64,000 bases of DNA from Burkholderiales bacterium (lineage in GTDB: Bacteria > Pseudomonadota > Gammaproteobacteria > Burkholderiales > Burkholderiaceae_C): assembly GCA_021414305.1 (NCBI GenBank), contig JAIOOS010000019.1, positions 52,840 through 116,839 of the forward strand, in the 5' to 3' direction. The translations under genes and the position numbers were made by a program. Shown in pieces: positions 7,997 to 16,375 of this stretch; within the stretch, counting starts at the first letter, position 1, and the number at the start of each line of letters is the position of its first letter. The notes beneath the pieces are model-generated. The model saw only the letters and a program-made list of their open reading frames with translations, had not been told where the DNA came from and made no database searches.

Positions 7997-8974
7997 TCAG
8001 CTGTCGACCTTGACGTCGGCGTCCTTGACGACCTTCGCCCACTTGACGATCTCGGTGTGGATGAAGTTCGCGAACTTCTCGGTCGAGCCGCCGCCGTCCT
8101 CGGCGCCGTAGGTGTCCATCTTTTCCTGCACGTCGGGCAGCGCCAGCACGAGATTGACGTCGGCGTTGACCTTCTGCGCGATCGCCGGCGAGAGGCCCTT
8201 CGGCGCGGCCAGGCCGTACCAGGTGGTCGCCTCGAAGCCCTCGAAGCCCTGCTCCTGCATGGTCGGCACGGTGGGATGGCCTTTCGCGCGGCGGGTACGC
8301 GTCTGGGCGATGGCGATCACCCGGCCGCCCTTCACATGCGGCGTCGCTGCCGTCATCGTCTCGAAGCTGTACTGGATCTGGCCGCCGATCAGGTCCTGCA
8401 GCAGCGGTCCGCTGCCCTTGTAGGGCACGTGCAGCGCATCGACCTTGGCCTGCAGCTTGAACATCTCGAGCGCCAGGTGCTGCGCCGAGCCCGCGCCCGC
8501 CGAGCCGAAGCTCACCGCACCCGGCTGCGCCTTGCACAGGGCGACGATGTCCTTGACCGTCTTCGCCTGCTGCTTGTCGTTGGCGATGAGCAGGTTCGGC
8601 GTGACGCCGACGAGGACGATCGGCACGAAGTCGCGCTCGGCGTTGTAGCGCAACTTGGGCTGCAGGCTGGGGGCGAGCGCGTGGCTGTTGATGTGCGCCA
8701 TCAGCAGCACGCTGCCGTCGCCGGGCTGCTGCGAGACGTAGTCGGCGGCGAGCACGCCGGCCACGCCTGCCTTGGTTTCCACCACGACCTGCTGGCCCCA
8801 CATGACGCTGAGCTTCTGGCCGACGACGCGTGCCAGCGCGTCGGTGCCGCCGCCCGGCGGAAAGCCGACGACGATGCGGACCGGCGCGGTGGGCCAGGCC
8901 TGGGCGCGAACGCTGGGCAGGCCGAGCGTGGCAGCGGCGCCGGCGCCGGCCTGGAGAACGAGACGTCTTTTCAT
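7997..8974 (-). CDS. TctC/Bug family periplasmic substrate-binding receptor
   Basis: Tripartite tricarboxylate transporter substrate-binding protein, 325 residues. The N-terminus MKRRLVLQAGAGAAATLG followed by SVRAQA is a signal peptide with a twin-arginine-like but Sec-compatible start. The family hallmark VRIVVGFPPGGGTDALAR follows at about residues 32-49. Such receptors capture carboxylates in the periplasm. No TctA or TctB membrane subunits occur in the window, so it is an orphan receptor, a common situation in Burkholderiales. It lies 30 bases after the aminotransferase gene on the same strand and is probably co-transcribed with it. Confidence 0.93.
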   Translation of the reverse strand: MKRRLVLQAGAGAAATLGLPSVRAQAWPTAPVRIVVGFPPGGGTDALARVVGQKLSVMWGQQVVVETKAGVAGVLAADYVSQQPGDGSVLLMAHINSHALAPSLQPKLRYNAERDFVPIVLVGVTPNLLIANDKQQAKTVKDIVALCKAQPGAVSFGSAGAGSAQHLALEMFKLQAKVDALHVPYKGSGPLLQDLIGGQIQYSFETMTAATPHVKGGRVIAIAQTRTRRAKGHPTVPTMQEQGFEGFEATTWYGLAAPKGLSPAIAQKVNADVNLVLALPDVQEKMDTYGAEDGGGSTEKFANFIHTEIVKWAKVVKDADVKVDS

Positions 8975-9004
8975 GAGGGAGCTCCGAGAGAGGAATGGCG
9001 CTTG

Positions 9005-10246
9005 TCAGGCCGCGGCCTGGAGGGCGGGCTGCTGCGGATGCGAAGCGAAGAAGTCCATCGCCGCCTGGACGCCGCTGCCGGCGGTGCCGACGCCGGCTAG
9101 CTTCAGGCCCATCTCCACGCCCGAGAGCGCGGCCATCAGGGTGAGGTCGTTGCTGTCGCCGAGGTGGCCGATGCGGAACATGCGGCCCTTGACCTTGCCG
9201 AGGCCGGTGCCGAGCGAGAGGTCGAAGCGCTCGTGGATGAGCTTCCTCAGCGCGTCGGCATCGATACCCGCGGGGGTGACGACACCGGTGAGCACGGGCG
9301 AATGCGCGCTCGCGTCGGCGCACTGGATCGGCAGGCCCCAGGCGCGGACCGCGCCGCGCACCGCCTCGCCCCAGCGCTGGTGGCGCGCGAACACGGCGGC
9401 GAGGCCCTGGCCGAGGATCATGTCGAGCGCTTCCGAGAGCGCGTACAGCAGGTTGGTGTTCGGCGTCGACGGCCAGTAGCCGCCCTTGTTCATCTCGACG
9501 ATCTCGTCCCAGGCCCAGTAGGCCCGAGGCAGCGTCGCCGCCTTGCTCGCCTCGATCGCCTTCGGTGACAGGGCGTTGAAGGAGATGCCGGGCGGCATCA
9601 TCAGGCCCTTCTGCGAGCCGGCCATGGCGACGTCGACACCCCACTCGTCGTGCCGGTAGTCGGCGCAGCCGAGGCCCGAGATCGTGTCGACGAGCAGCAG
9701 CGCCGGGTGGCCCGCCGCGTCGATCGCCCGCCGCACCGCGGCGATGTCGGAGATCGTGCCGGTGGAGGTTTCGCTGTGCACCACGCAGACCGCGCGGATC
9801 GCATGGCCTCGGTCCTGGCGCAGGCGCGCTTCGATCAGGTCGGGCTGCGCCGGCCGGCGCCACGACCACGGCAGGCCGGTCGCCGGGTCGGTGCCGGGGA
9901 CGCCCAGGAACTCGGGCTTGAGGCCCAGGCGGAGGGCGATCCGGTGCCAGAGCGAGGCGAACTGGCCGGTCTCGAACATCAGCACCGCGTCGCCGGGGCT
10001 CATCAGGTTGGAGAGCGCGGCCTCCCAGGCGCCGGTGCCCGAGCCGGCGTAGATGACGACCGGATGGCGGGTCTGGAACACCTGCTGCATGCCGGAAATG
10101 ACGCGCTTGCCGAGCACCGCGAACTCGGGTCCGCGGTGATCGATGGTCGGCAGGCTCATCGCCCTGAGGATCCGATCGGGGACCGGGCTCGGGCCGGGAA
10201 TCTGCAGGAAGTGGCGGCCGCTGGGGTGCTGGTCGAGGGCGATCAT
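9005..10246 (-). CDS. PLP-dependent aminotransferase, serine-glyoxylate/alanine-glyoxylate type
   Basis: Class V fold-type I aminotransferase of 413 residues, related to serine-glyoxylate aminotransferase (serine + glyoxylate to hydroxypyruvate + glycine). Visible features are the N-terminal FLQIPGPSPVPDRIL motif, AGSGTGAWEAAL for phosphate binding, LLLVDTISGLG with the aspartate contacting the PLP ring, and GSQKGLMMPPG near residue 213, whose lysine should form the Schiff base. The ATG at 10246 was chosen since homologues start near this motif and a GGAG lies about 9 bases upstream; an open extension of 79 residues looks non-coding. It is divergent from the YdiJ-type gene with 124 bases between them, where I see no convincing operator. 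Confidence 0.9.
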   Translation of the reverse strand: MIALDQHPSGRHFLQIPGPSPVPDRILRAMSLPTIDHRGPEFAVLGKRVISGMQQVFQTRHPVVIYAGSGTGAWEAALSNLMSPGDAVLMFETGQFASLWHRIALRLGLKPEFLGVPGTDPATGLPWSWRRPAQPDLIEARLRQDRGHAIRAVCVVHSETSTGTISDIAAVRRAIDAAGHPALLLVDTISGLGCADYRHDEWGVDVAMAGSQKGLMMPPGISFNALSPKAIEASKAATLPRAYWAWDEIVEMNKGGYWPSTPNTNLLYALSEALDMILGQGLAAVFARHQRWGEAVRGAVRAWGLPIQCADASAHSPVLTGVVTPAGIDADALRKLIHERFDLSLGTGLGKVKGRMFRIGHLGDSNDLTLMAALSGVEMGLKLAGVGTAGSGVQAAMDFFASHPQQPALQAAA

Positions 10247-10370
10247 GAAAGGGCTCCGGTCGGCCACCAGTCTTTCACGCGCAGAGGCCTTGTCAACTCG
10301 CACTTCCTCCATGCGACGGAGCCCTCGGCCGGCCGCCCCTCGGTCGACAATCCGCTCTCGTGATCCGCCC

Positions 10371-13300
10371 ATGAACGCGCCGCTGCCGACCCTCGTGACT
10401 CGCGGCACCGCCGCGCGCGCCGCCGAGACGATCGCCCGCCTCGGCGGACCCGAGGCGGCGAAGCTCGCGCACCGCCTGGCCACCGAGACCCGCGGCGAGG
10501 TGCTGTTCGACGCAGCCTCGCGCGGCCGCTACGCGACCGACGCGTCGATCTACCAGACGATCCCGCTCGGCGTGTTCGTGCCGCGCTCGGCCGACGACGT
10601 GGCCGCCGCCCTCGCCATCGCCCGCGATCTCGGCGCGCCGGTGCTCTCGCGCGGCGCCGGCACCTCGCAGTGCGGGCAAACCACCGGCGCGGCGCTGGTC
10701 GTCGATTCGAGCAAGCACCTGCGCAAGGTGCTGGCGGTCGATGCCCGGGCGATGACCGCGGAGGTCGAGCCCGGCCTCGTTCTCGATGCGCTCAACGCCG
10801 AGCTCAAGCCGCTGGGGCTCTGGTTCCCGGTCGACGTCTCGACCAGCGCGCAGGCGACGATCGGCGGCATGGCCGGCAACAACTCGTGCGGCTCGCGCTC
10901 GATCGCCTACGGCAACATGGTGCACAACGTGCTCGGCATCGACGCCTGGCTGAGCGACGGCAGCAGCGTGTCGTTCGGACCCGTCGCCGGGCTCGGTGCC
11001 AAAGAGCGCGAGATCGCCGAGTTCGTCCGCGGCCTCGCTGCGGAGCACCGGTCCGAGATCGAGTCGCTCTGGCCGAAGGTGATGCGCCGCGTCGGCGGCT
11101 ACAACCTCGACATCTTCCAGCCGCAGAGCGAGCGGCCGTACACCGGCGACGGCAGCGTCAACCTCGCGCACCTGCTGGTCGGCGCCGAGGGCACGCTCGC
11201 GGTCTACAAGAGCCTGAAGCTCAGGCTCGCGCCGCTGCCGAAGAGCAAGGTGCTGGGCGTCGTCAACTTCCCGACCTTTCGCGCGGCGATGGCGGCGGCG
11301 CAGCACCTGGTGACGCTCGGGCCGACGGCGGTCGAGCTCGTCGACCGGACCATGATCGAGCTGGCCCGCGCCAACCCGGCGTTCCGGCCGACGATGGAAG
11401 CGGCATTGATCGGCGCGCCGGCGGCGATCCTGCTGGTCGAGTTCAGCGGCGACGAGCGCGGCGATCTGCTGCGCCGACTGAAGGCGCTGGTCGAGATGGT
11501 GGGCGACCTCGGCCTGCCGGGGGCCGTGGTCGAGATGCCCGACGAGGCGCCGCAGAAGGCCCTGTGGGAAGTGCGCAAGGCCGGCCTCAACATCATGATG
11601 AGCCTGAAGGGCGACGGCAAGCCGGTCAGCTTCATCGAGGACTGCGCGGTGCCGCTCGAGCACCTGGCCGACTACACCGACGCGCTCACCGAGGTGTTCG
11701 CGCGCCACGGCACGCGCGGCACCTGGTACGCGCACGCATCGGTCGGCACGCTGCACGTGCGGCCGATCCTCGACATGCGCCGCGACGGCGCGGCGAAGAT
11801 GCGCGCCATCGCCGAGGAAGCGAGCGTGCTGGTGCGCAAGTACAAGGGCGCGTACAGCGGCGAGCACGGCGATGGCCTCTGCCGCGGCGAATGGATCGCC
11901 TGGCAGTTCGGCCCCGGCATCGATGCCGCGTTCCGGGCGATCAAGCAGCGGCTCGATCCGCTCGGCCTGCTCGCGCCGAACCGGATCGTCGATCCGCCGA
12001 AGATGGACGACGCGAGCCTGTTTCGCTACCCGCCCTCGTACCGGACCATTCCCCTGAAGACCGCGCTCGACTGGTCGGCCTGGAACGTGCAGAACGACCC
12101 GGTGACCGAGGCGACCAGCGCATCCGGCAGCGGCGGCGACCCGAGCGGCGGCCTCGCCAAGGCGGTCGAGATGTGCAACAACAACGGCCACTGCCGCAAG
12201 TTCGACGCCGGCACGATGTGCCCGAGCTTTCGCGTCACGCGCGACGAGAAGCACCTGACCCGCGGCCGCGCCAACACCTTGCGCCTGGCGCTCTCGGGCC
12301 AGCTCGAAGGCGCCGATGCCGCGGCGCCGCTGGCGAGCGACGCGGTGCACGAGGCGCTGGCCCTGTGCGTCGGCTGCAAGGGCTGCAAGCGCGACTGCCC
12401 GACGGGCGTCGACATGGCCCGGATGAAGATCGAGGCGACCGCGCAGCGCCGGGCAGTGCGCGGTGCCAGCCTGCGCGACCGCTGCATCGGCGCGCTGCCC
12501 GACCTGGCGCGCGTGGCGCGGCGCGTTCCGTGGCTGCCGAACCTGCGCAACCGCGTCGGCGTGCTGCGTCGCTTGAGCGAACGCTGGCTCGGCCTCTCGG
12601 CGCGGCGCTCGCTGCCGGCATGGCGGCGCGACACCTTCTGGCAGGTCGCGCCCTCGCTCGCGTTGGCGAGCCGCGACGAAGTGCTCGCCGCCGCCAAGGC
12701 CGTGGTGCTGTTCGTCGACACCTTCAACGGCAACTTCGAGACCGAGAACGCGGTCGCCGCGGTGCGCGTGCTCCAGGCCGCGGGCTACGCGGTGCATGTC
12801 GCGCAGGCGCCCGGCGGCGGCGAGCTCTGCTGCGGCCGGACCTGGCTCGCGGCCGGCCAGCCCGAGCGCGCTCGCGCCCGCGCTGCCGAGCTGCTCGCCG
12901 CCCTGCTGCCCTTCGCCGAACGCGGCATCGCCCTCGTCGGCCTCGAGCCCTCGTGCCTGCTGACGCTGCGCGACGAGATGCAGGTGATGAACCTGGGCGA
13001 AGCGGCGACGACCGTGGGCGCGGAGGCGCTGCTGTTCGAGGAGTTCATCGTCCGCGAGTCGCGCGCCGGACGGTTCGCGCCGGCCCTGAAGGCCGCCAGC
13101 GGGCGGCAGATTCTTGTCCACGGGCATTGCCACCAGAAAGCATTCGGCACGGTGCCCAAGGTGCTCGAGGTCCTGCGCCTGCTTCCCGGCGCCGAGCCGG
13201 CGCTGATCGAGAGCTCGTGCTGCGGCATGGCGGGCAGCTTCGGCTACGAGGCCGAGCACCACGAGATCTCGATGGCGATGGCCGAGCTCAGCCTCCTGCC

Positions 13301-13427
13301 GGCACTGCGCCGGGCGCCCGACGCGCTGGTCGTCGCCGACGGCACGAGCTGCAGGCACCAGATCGCCGACGGCGCCGGTCGCAAAGCCCTGCACGTCGCT
13401 CGGGTTCTCTGCGATCACCTGGCCTGA
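10371..13427 (+). CDS. YdiJ-type FAD-binding and Fe-S-binding D-2-hydroxyacid dehydrogenase
   Basis: A 1018-residue two-part oxidoreductase, the same size as E. coli YdiJ. The N-terminal half is a GlcD/LDH-type FAD-linked oxidase (LSRGAGTSQCGQTTG near residue 91; AGNNSCGSRSIAYGN near 164). The C-terminal half is a GlcF-like Fe-S part with cysteine clusters around residues 600-625 and ALCVGCKGCKRDCP near 664, and two CCG motifs (near 818 and 948). It probably oxidises a D-2-hydroxy acid and passes electrons to the respiratory chain. YdiJ itself is reported to act on D-2-hydroxyglutarate; whether this protein prefers that, glycolate or D-lactate is open. The ATG at 10371 starts the family-type sequence; the upstream open frame is a shadow. 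Confidence 0.9.
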   Translation: MNAPLPTLVTRGTAARAAETIARLGGPEAAKLAHRLATETRGEVLFDAASRGRYATDASIYQTIPLGVFVPRSADDVAAALAIARDLGAPVLSRGAGTSQCGQTTGAALVVDSSKHLRKVLAVDARAMTAEVEPGLVLDALNAELKPLGLWFPVDVSTSAQATIGGMAGNNSCGSRSIAYGNMVHNVLGIDAWLSDGSSVSFGPVAGLGAKEREIAEFVRGLAAEHRSEIESLWPKVMRRVGGYNLDIFQPQSERPYTGDGSVNLAHLLVGAEGTLAVYKSLKLRLAPLPKSKVLGVVNFPTFRAAMAAAQHLVTLGPTAVELVDRTMIELARANPAFRPTMEAALIGAPAAILLVEFSGDERGDLLRRLKALVEMVGDLGLPGAVVEMPDEAPQKALWEVRKAGLNIMMSLKGDGKPVSFIEDCAVPLEHLADYTDALTEVFARHGTRGTWYAHASVGTLHVRPILDMRRDGAAKMRAIAEEASVLVRKYKGAYSGEHGDGLCRGEWIAWQFGPGIDAAFRAIKQRLDPLGLLAPNRIVDPPKMDDASLFRYPPSYRTIPLKTALDWSAWNVQNDPVTEATSASGSGGDPSGGLAKAVEMCNNNGHCRKFDAGTMCPSFRVTRDEKHLTRGRANTLRLALSGQLEGADAAAPLASDAVHEALALCVGCKGCKRDCPTGVDMARMKIEATAQRRAVRGASLRDRCIGALPDLARVARRVPWLPNLRNRVGVLRRLSERWLGLSARRSLPAWRRDTFWQVAPSLALASRDEVLAAAKAVVLFVDTFNGNFETENAVAAVRVLQAAGYAVHVAQAPGGGELCCGRTWLAAGQPERARARAAELLAALLPFAERGIALVGLEPSCLLTLRDEMQVMNLGEAATTVGAEALLFEEFIVRESRAGRFAPALKAASGRQILVHGHCHQKAFGTVPKVLEVLRLLPGAEPALIESSCCGMAGSFGYEAEHHEISMAMAELSLLPALRRAPDALVVADGTSCRHQIADGAGRKALHVARVLCDHLA

Positions 13428-13505
13428 AGTCGGCATGGGTTTCTGCGGTTGCGCGGCCGGGGCCGGGGCCGAAGAATCGCCCCTTCCCACGCAGCTTCCA
13501 GAGCC

Positions 13506-14480
13506 ATGATGAAACGACTCCTTCTCGCCGCAGCCGCCGGCCTGTTCTGCGCCACGGCGTTCGCCGAGTACCCCGACAAGCCGATCACCATCGTGGTGCC
13601 GTTCGCCGCGGGCGGCCCCACCGACAAGGTCGCGCGCGACCTCGCCGAGGCCCTGCGCAAGCCGCTCGCCAACCAGAGCATCATCATCGACAACGTCGGC
13701 GGCGCCGGCGGCACGCTCGGCGCGGCCAAGGTGGCGCGCGCCACGCCGGACGGCTACACGCTGCTGCTGCACCACATCGGCATGGCGACCTCGCCGGCGC
13801 TGTATCGCAAGATGACGTACGACACGCTCGGCGATTTCGAGTACCTCGGCATGGTCAACGACGTGCCGATGACCATCGTCGGCAAGCCCACCCTGCCGGC
13901 CAACAACTACGCCGAGCTCATGAAGTGGCTCGAGGCGAACAAGGGCAAGATCAATCTCGCCAACGCCGGCCTCGGCGCCGCCTCGCACCTGTGCGGCCTG
14001 CTGTTCCAGAGCACGCTCAAGATCGACATGCAGACCGTGCCGTACAAGGGCACGGCGCCGGCGATGAACGACCTGCTCGGCGGCCAGGTCGACCTGATGT
14101 GCGACCAGACCACCAACACCACCGGGCAGATCGCTGCCAAGGCGATCAAGGCCTATGCGGTCACTTCGAGCAAGCGGCTCACCACGCCGGCGCTGAAGGA
14201 CCTGCCGACGCTCGACGAAGCCGGCCTGAAAGGCTTCAACGTGACGATCTGGCACGGGCTGTACGCGCCCAAGGGCACGCCGAAGGCGGTGCTCGACAAG
14301 GTCAACGCGGCGCTCAAGGTCGCGCTCAAGGACCCGGAATTCATCAAGCGCGAGGAAGCCCTGGGCGCGGTGATCATCACCGACGCGCGCGTCAACGGCG
14401 CCGAGCACAAGAAGTTCGTCGAGGCCGAGATCGCCAAGTGGGGGCCGGTCATCAAGGCTGCCGGCCAGTACGCCGACTGA
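13506..14480 (+). CDS. Second TctC/Bug family periplasmic receptor
   Basis: Tripartite tricarboxylate transporter receptor of 324 residues (ATG 13506; ATG 13509 is an equally possible start). The signal peptide is MMKRLLLAAAAGLFCATAFA with cleavage before EYPDKP. The hallmark ITIVVPFAAGGPTDKVARD follows directly. It shows clear family likeness but is not a near-identical copy of the receptor at 7997-8974. It lies 78 bases after the YdiJ-type gene and is likely its operon partner, suggesting the receptor collects the hydroxy acid or a relative. A strong hairpin terminator follows. Confidence 0.93.
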   Translation: MMKRLLLAAAAGLFCATAFAEYPDKPITIVVPFAAGGPTDKVARDLAEALRKPLANQSIIIDNVGGAGGTLGAAKVARATPDGYTLLLHHIGMATSPALYRKMTYDTLGDFEYLGMVNDVPMTIVGKPTLPANNYAELMKWLEANKGKINLANAGLGAASHLCGLLFQSTLKIDMQTVPYKGTAPAMNDLLGGQVDLMCDQTTNTTGQIAAKAIKAYAVTSSKRLTTPALKDLPTLDEAGLKGFNVTIWHGLYAPKGTPKAVLDKVNAALKVALKDPEFIKREEALGAVIITDARVNGAEHKKFVEAEIAKWGPVIKAAGQYAD

Positions 14481-14504
14481 GTCGGACTCCGGCCCCGCAG
14501 CAAC

Positions 14505-14533
14505 CCGGCCCGCCTTGCGCGGGCCGGTTCATT
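14505..14533 (+). terminator. Intrinsic terminator after the second TctC gene
   Basis: CCGGCCCGC (14505-14513) pairs with GCGGGCCGG (14519-14527) around a five-base loop and is followed by TTCATTT. It separates the TctC gene (+) from dtd (-), whose stop lies 17 bases further on. Confidence 0.7.
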
Positions 14534-14549
14534 TCTGGCGGCGCCGCCG

Positions 14550-14999
14550 CTAAGCCGGGCCGCGCACCGAAAGCGGGATCGTCACCGGCCCGTCGTTGAT
14601 CAGGTGCACCTTCATGTCGGCGCCGAATTCACCGCTCGCCACCTCGCCGTGCCGCGCCGCGGCGCTGGCCAGCACCCGCTCGTAGATCCGCCGACCGAGT
14701 TCCGGCGCGGCGGCCCGGGAAAAGCCGGGACGATTGCCGCTCGAGGTGTCGGCGGCGAGGGTGAACTGGCTGATGACCAGAAGGCCGCCGCCGACCGCCG
14801 CCAGGTCGAGGTTCATCTTGCCGGCGGCGTCGGCGAAGATGCGCATCCGAAGCACCTTGTCGACCAGCTTGTCGGCGCTGGCGTCGGTGTCGTCGGGCTC
14901 GGCGCAGACGAAAAGCAGCACGCCTTGGCCGATCTTGCCGAGTACCCGGCCTTCGACCTCGACACGCGCCTCGGCGACCCGCTGCAACAGGGCGATCAC
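14550..14999 (-). CDS. dtd: D-aminoacyl-tRNA deacylase
   Basis: A 149-residue homodimeric enzyme that hydrolyses D-aminoacyl-tRNA (for example D-Tyr-tRNA) and so keeps D-amino acids out of protein. Both diagnostic motifs are present: SQFTLAAD near residue 77 and NDGPVTIPL near residue 135, which carries the Gly-cisPro pair that rejects L-amino acids. The start is GTG at 14999, with AGGAGG eight bases upstream located just after the tyrS stop. It lies 16 bases downstream of tyrS on the same strand, so the synthetase that can mischarge D-tyrosine and the enzyme that removes it are co-transcribed. Confidence 0.96.
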   Translation of the reverse strand: MIALLQRVAEARVEVEGRVLGKIGQGVLLFVCAEPDDTDASADKLVDKVLRMRIFADAAGKMNLDLAAVGGGLLVISQFTLAADTSSGNRPGFSRAAAPELGRRIYERVLASAAARHGEVASGEFGADMKVHLINDGPVTIPLSVRGPA

Positions 15000-15015
15000 C
15001 GGGCCGGCCTCCTGC

Positions 15016-16263
15016 TCAGCTCAGGGTGACGCGGGCGAACTTGCGCTTGCCGACCTGGACGACGAAGGTGCCCGCCGGCAGGCGCAGGCCCCGATCGGCG
15101 ACGACGGCGCCGTCGACGCGAACGCCACCGCCTTCGATCAGGCGCATCGCTTCGCTGGTGGAAGGCGCGAGGCGTGCCTGCTTCAGCACCGCGCCGATCG
15201 CCAGCGGGGCGCCAGCCAGCGACACCGCATCGATCTGATCGGGGATGCCGCCCTTGGCGCGCAGGTTGAAGTCGGCCTCGCCGCCTTCGGCGGCCGCGGC
15301 GCCGTGGAAGCGTGCGGTGAGTTCCTTGGCCAGCGCCACCTTGGCGTCGCGTGGATTGCGCCCCTCGGCCGTTTCGCGGCGCAACCGCGCAAGCTCTTCG
15401 GTCGAGCGGGTGCTCAGGAGATCGAAGTACTTCCACATCAGATCGTCGCTGATCGACATCAGTTTGCCGAACATGTCGTTTGGAGGCTCGGCCACGGCGA
15501 TGTAGTTGCCCTTCGACTTCGACATCTTCTCGACGCCATCCAGCCCTTCCAGCAGAGGCATCGTCATGATGCATTGCGGCTCCTGGCCGTACTCGACCTG
15601 AAGCGCGCGGCCGACCAGCAGGTTGAACTTCTGGTCGGTGCCGCCCAGCTCGAGGTCTGACTTCAGCGCCACCGAGTCGTAGCCCTGCATCAGGGGATAA
15701 AGGAACTCGTGCACGCTGATCGGCGTGCCGGCCTTGAAGCGCTTGGAGAAGTCGTCGCGCTCCATCATCCGCGCCACGGTGTAGCGGGAAGCGAGCTGGA
15801 TCATTCCCCGGGCGCCGAGCGGGTCGCTCCACTCGGAGTTGTAACGGATCTCGGTCCGGGCGGCGTCGAGAATCAGCCCCGCTTGCGCCTGGTAGGTCCT
15901 GGCGTTGGCCTCGATCTGCTCGCGAGTCAGCGGCGGCCGGGTCGTGTTGCGCCCGGACGGATCGCCAATCATGGTCGTGAAGTCGCCGATCAGGAAAATG
16001 ACCGTGTGCCCCAGGTCCTGCAGCTCGCGCAGCTTGTTCAATACGACCGTATGGCCGAGGTGAATGTCGGGTGCGGTCGGATCGAGGCCCAATTTCACCC
16101 GAAGTGGCACACCTGTTGCTTCCGAACGCACCAGTTTGGACAGCCAGTCCGTCTCGGGCAGCAGCTCGCTGCTGCGGCGCTTCGAGATCGCCATGGCCCG
16201 GGAAACGGCATCACTGACTGGACGCGCCGAGTCCGAAGGCACGGCAACAGAAGATACAGACAT
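15016..16263 (-). CDS. tyrS: Tyrosyl-tRNA synthetase
   Basis: Class I aminoacyl-tRNA synthetase of 415 residues that charges tRNA-Tyr. The HIGH-type motif is HLGHT near residue 69, the KMSKS motif is KMSKSKGNY near residue 245, and an S4 RNA-binding domain forms the last 65 residues. The size and the S4 domain fit the TyrRS group common in proteobacteria (TyrRZ-like). ATG 16263 gives a 28-residue variable N-terminus before the [14 protein letters not shown] region; a later start (MAISKRR) is possible. The upstream gap to the divergent M23 gene holds a likely promoter. Confidence 0.97.
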   Translation of the reverse strand: MSVSSVAVPSDSARPVSDAVSRAMAISKRRSSELLPETDWLSKLVRSEATGVPLRVKLGLDPTAPDIHLGHTVVLNKLRELQDLGHTVIFLIGDFTTMIGDPSGRNTTRPPLTREQIEANARTYQAQAGLILDAARTEIRYNSEWSDPLGARGMIQLASRYTVARMMERDDFSKRFKAGTPISVHEFLYPLMQGYDSVALKSDLELGGTDQKFNLLVGRALQVEYGQEPQCIMTMPLLEGLDGVEKMSKSKGNYIAVAEPPNDMFGKLMSISDDLMWKYFDLLSTRSTEELARLRRETAEGRNPRDAKVALAKELTARFHGAAAAEGGEADFNLRAKGGIPDQIDAVSLAGAPLAIGAVLKQARLAPSTSEAMRLIEGGGVRVDGAVVADRGLRLPAGTFVVQVGKRKFARVTLS

Positions 16264-16299
16264 AGGGAGAATGAGGGGAAAAGGGCCCCCGAATGGGTA

Positions 16300-16326
16300 G
16301 GTATACTGCGCGGCGGCGTCCTACAA
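16300..16326 (-). promoter_or_regulatory. Candidate tyrS promoter with overlapping hairpin
   Basis: On the minus strand, TTGTAG (16326-16321) and TATACC (16305-16300) are separated by 15 bases, slightly short for sigma-70, about 37 bases upstream of the tyrS start. The spacer is part of an eight-base inverted repeat, GGCGGCGT / ACGCCGCC. The match is modest. Confidence 0.35.
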
Positions 16327-16375
16327 CGCCGCCTCGAACCATCCTACGAGGCCAACCGGGGAGCCCGCGATTCTA

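Noticed and set aside
10247..10370. A specific operator in the divergent aminotransferase/YdiJ gap
   Set aside because: No clear palindrome or promoter pair was found, so none is annotated.
10293..14408. A 1371-codon antisense frame across the YdiJ-type and TctC genes
   Set aside because: Same GC-driven shadow; composition is low-complexity Arg/Ala/Gly/His and it crosses several real genes.
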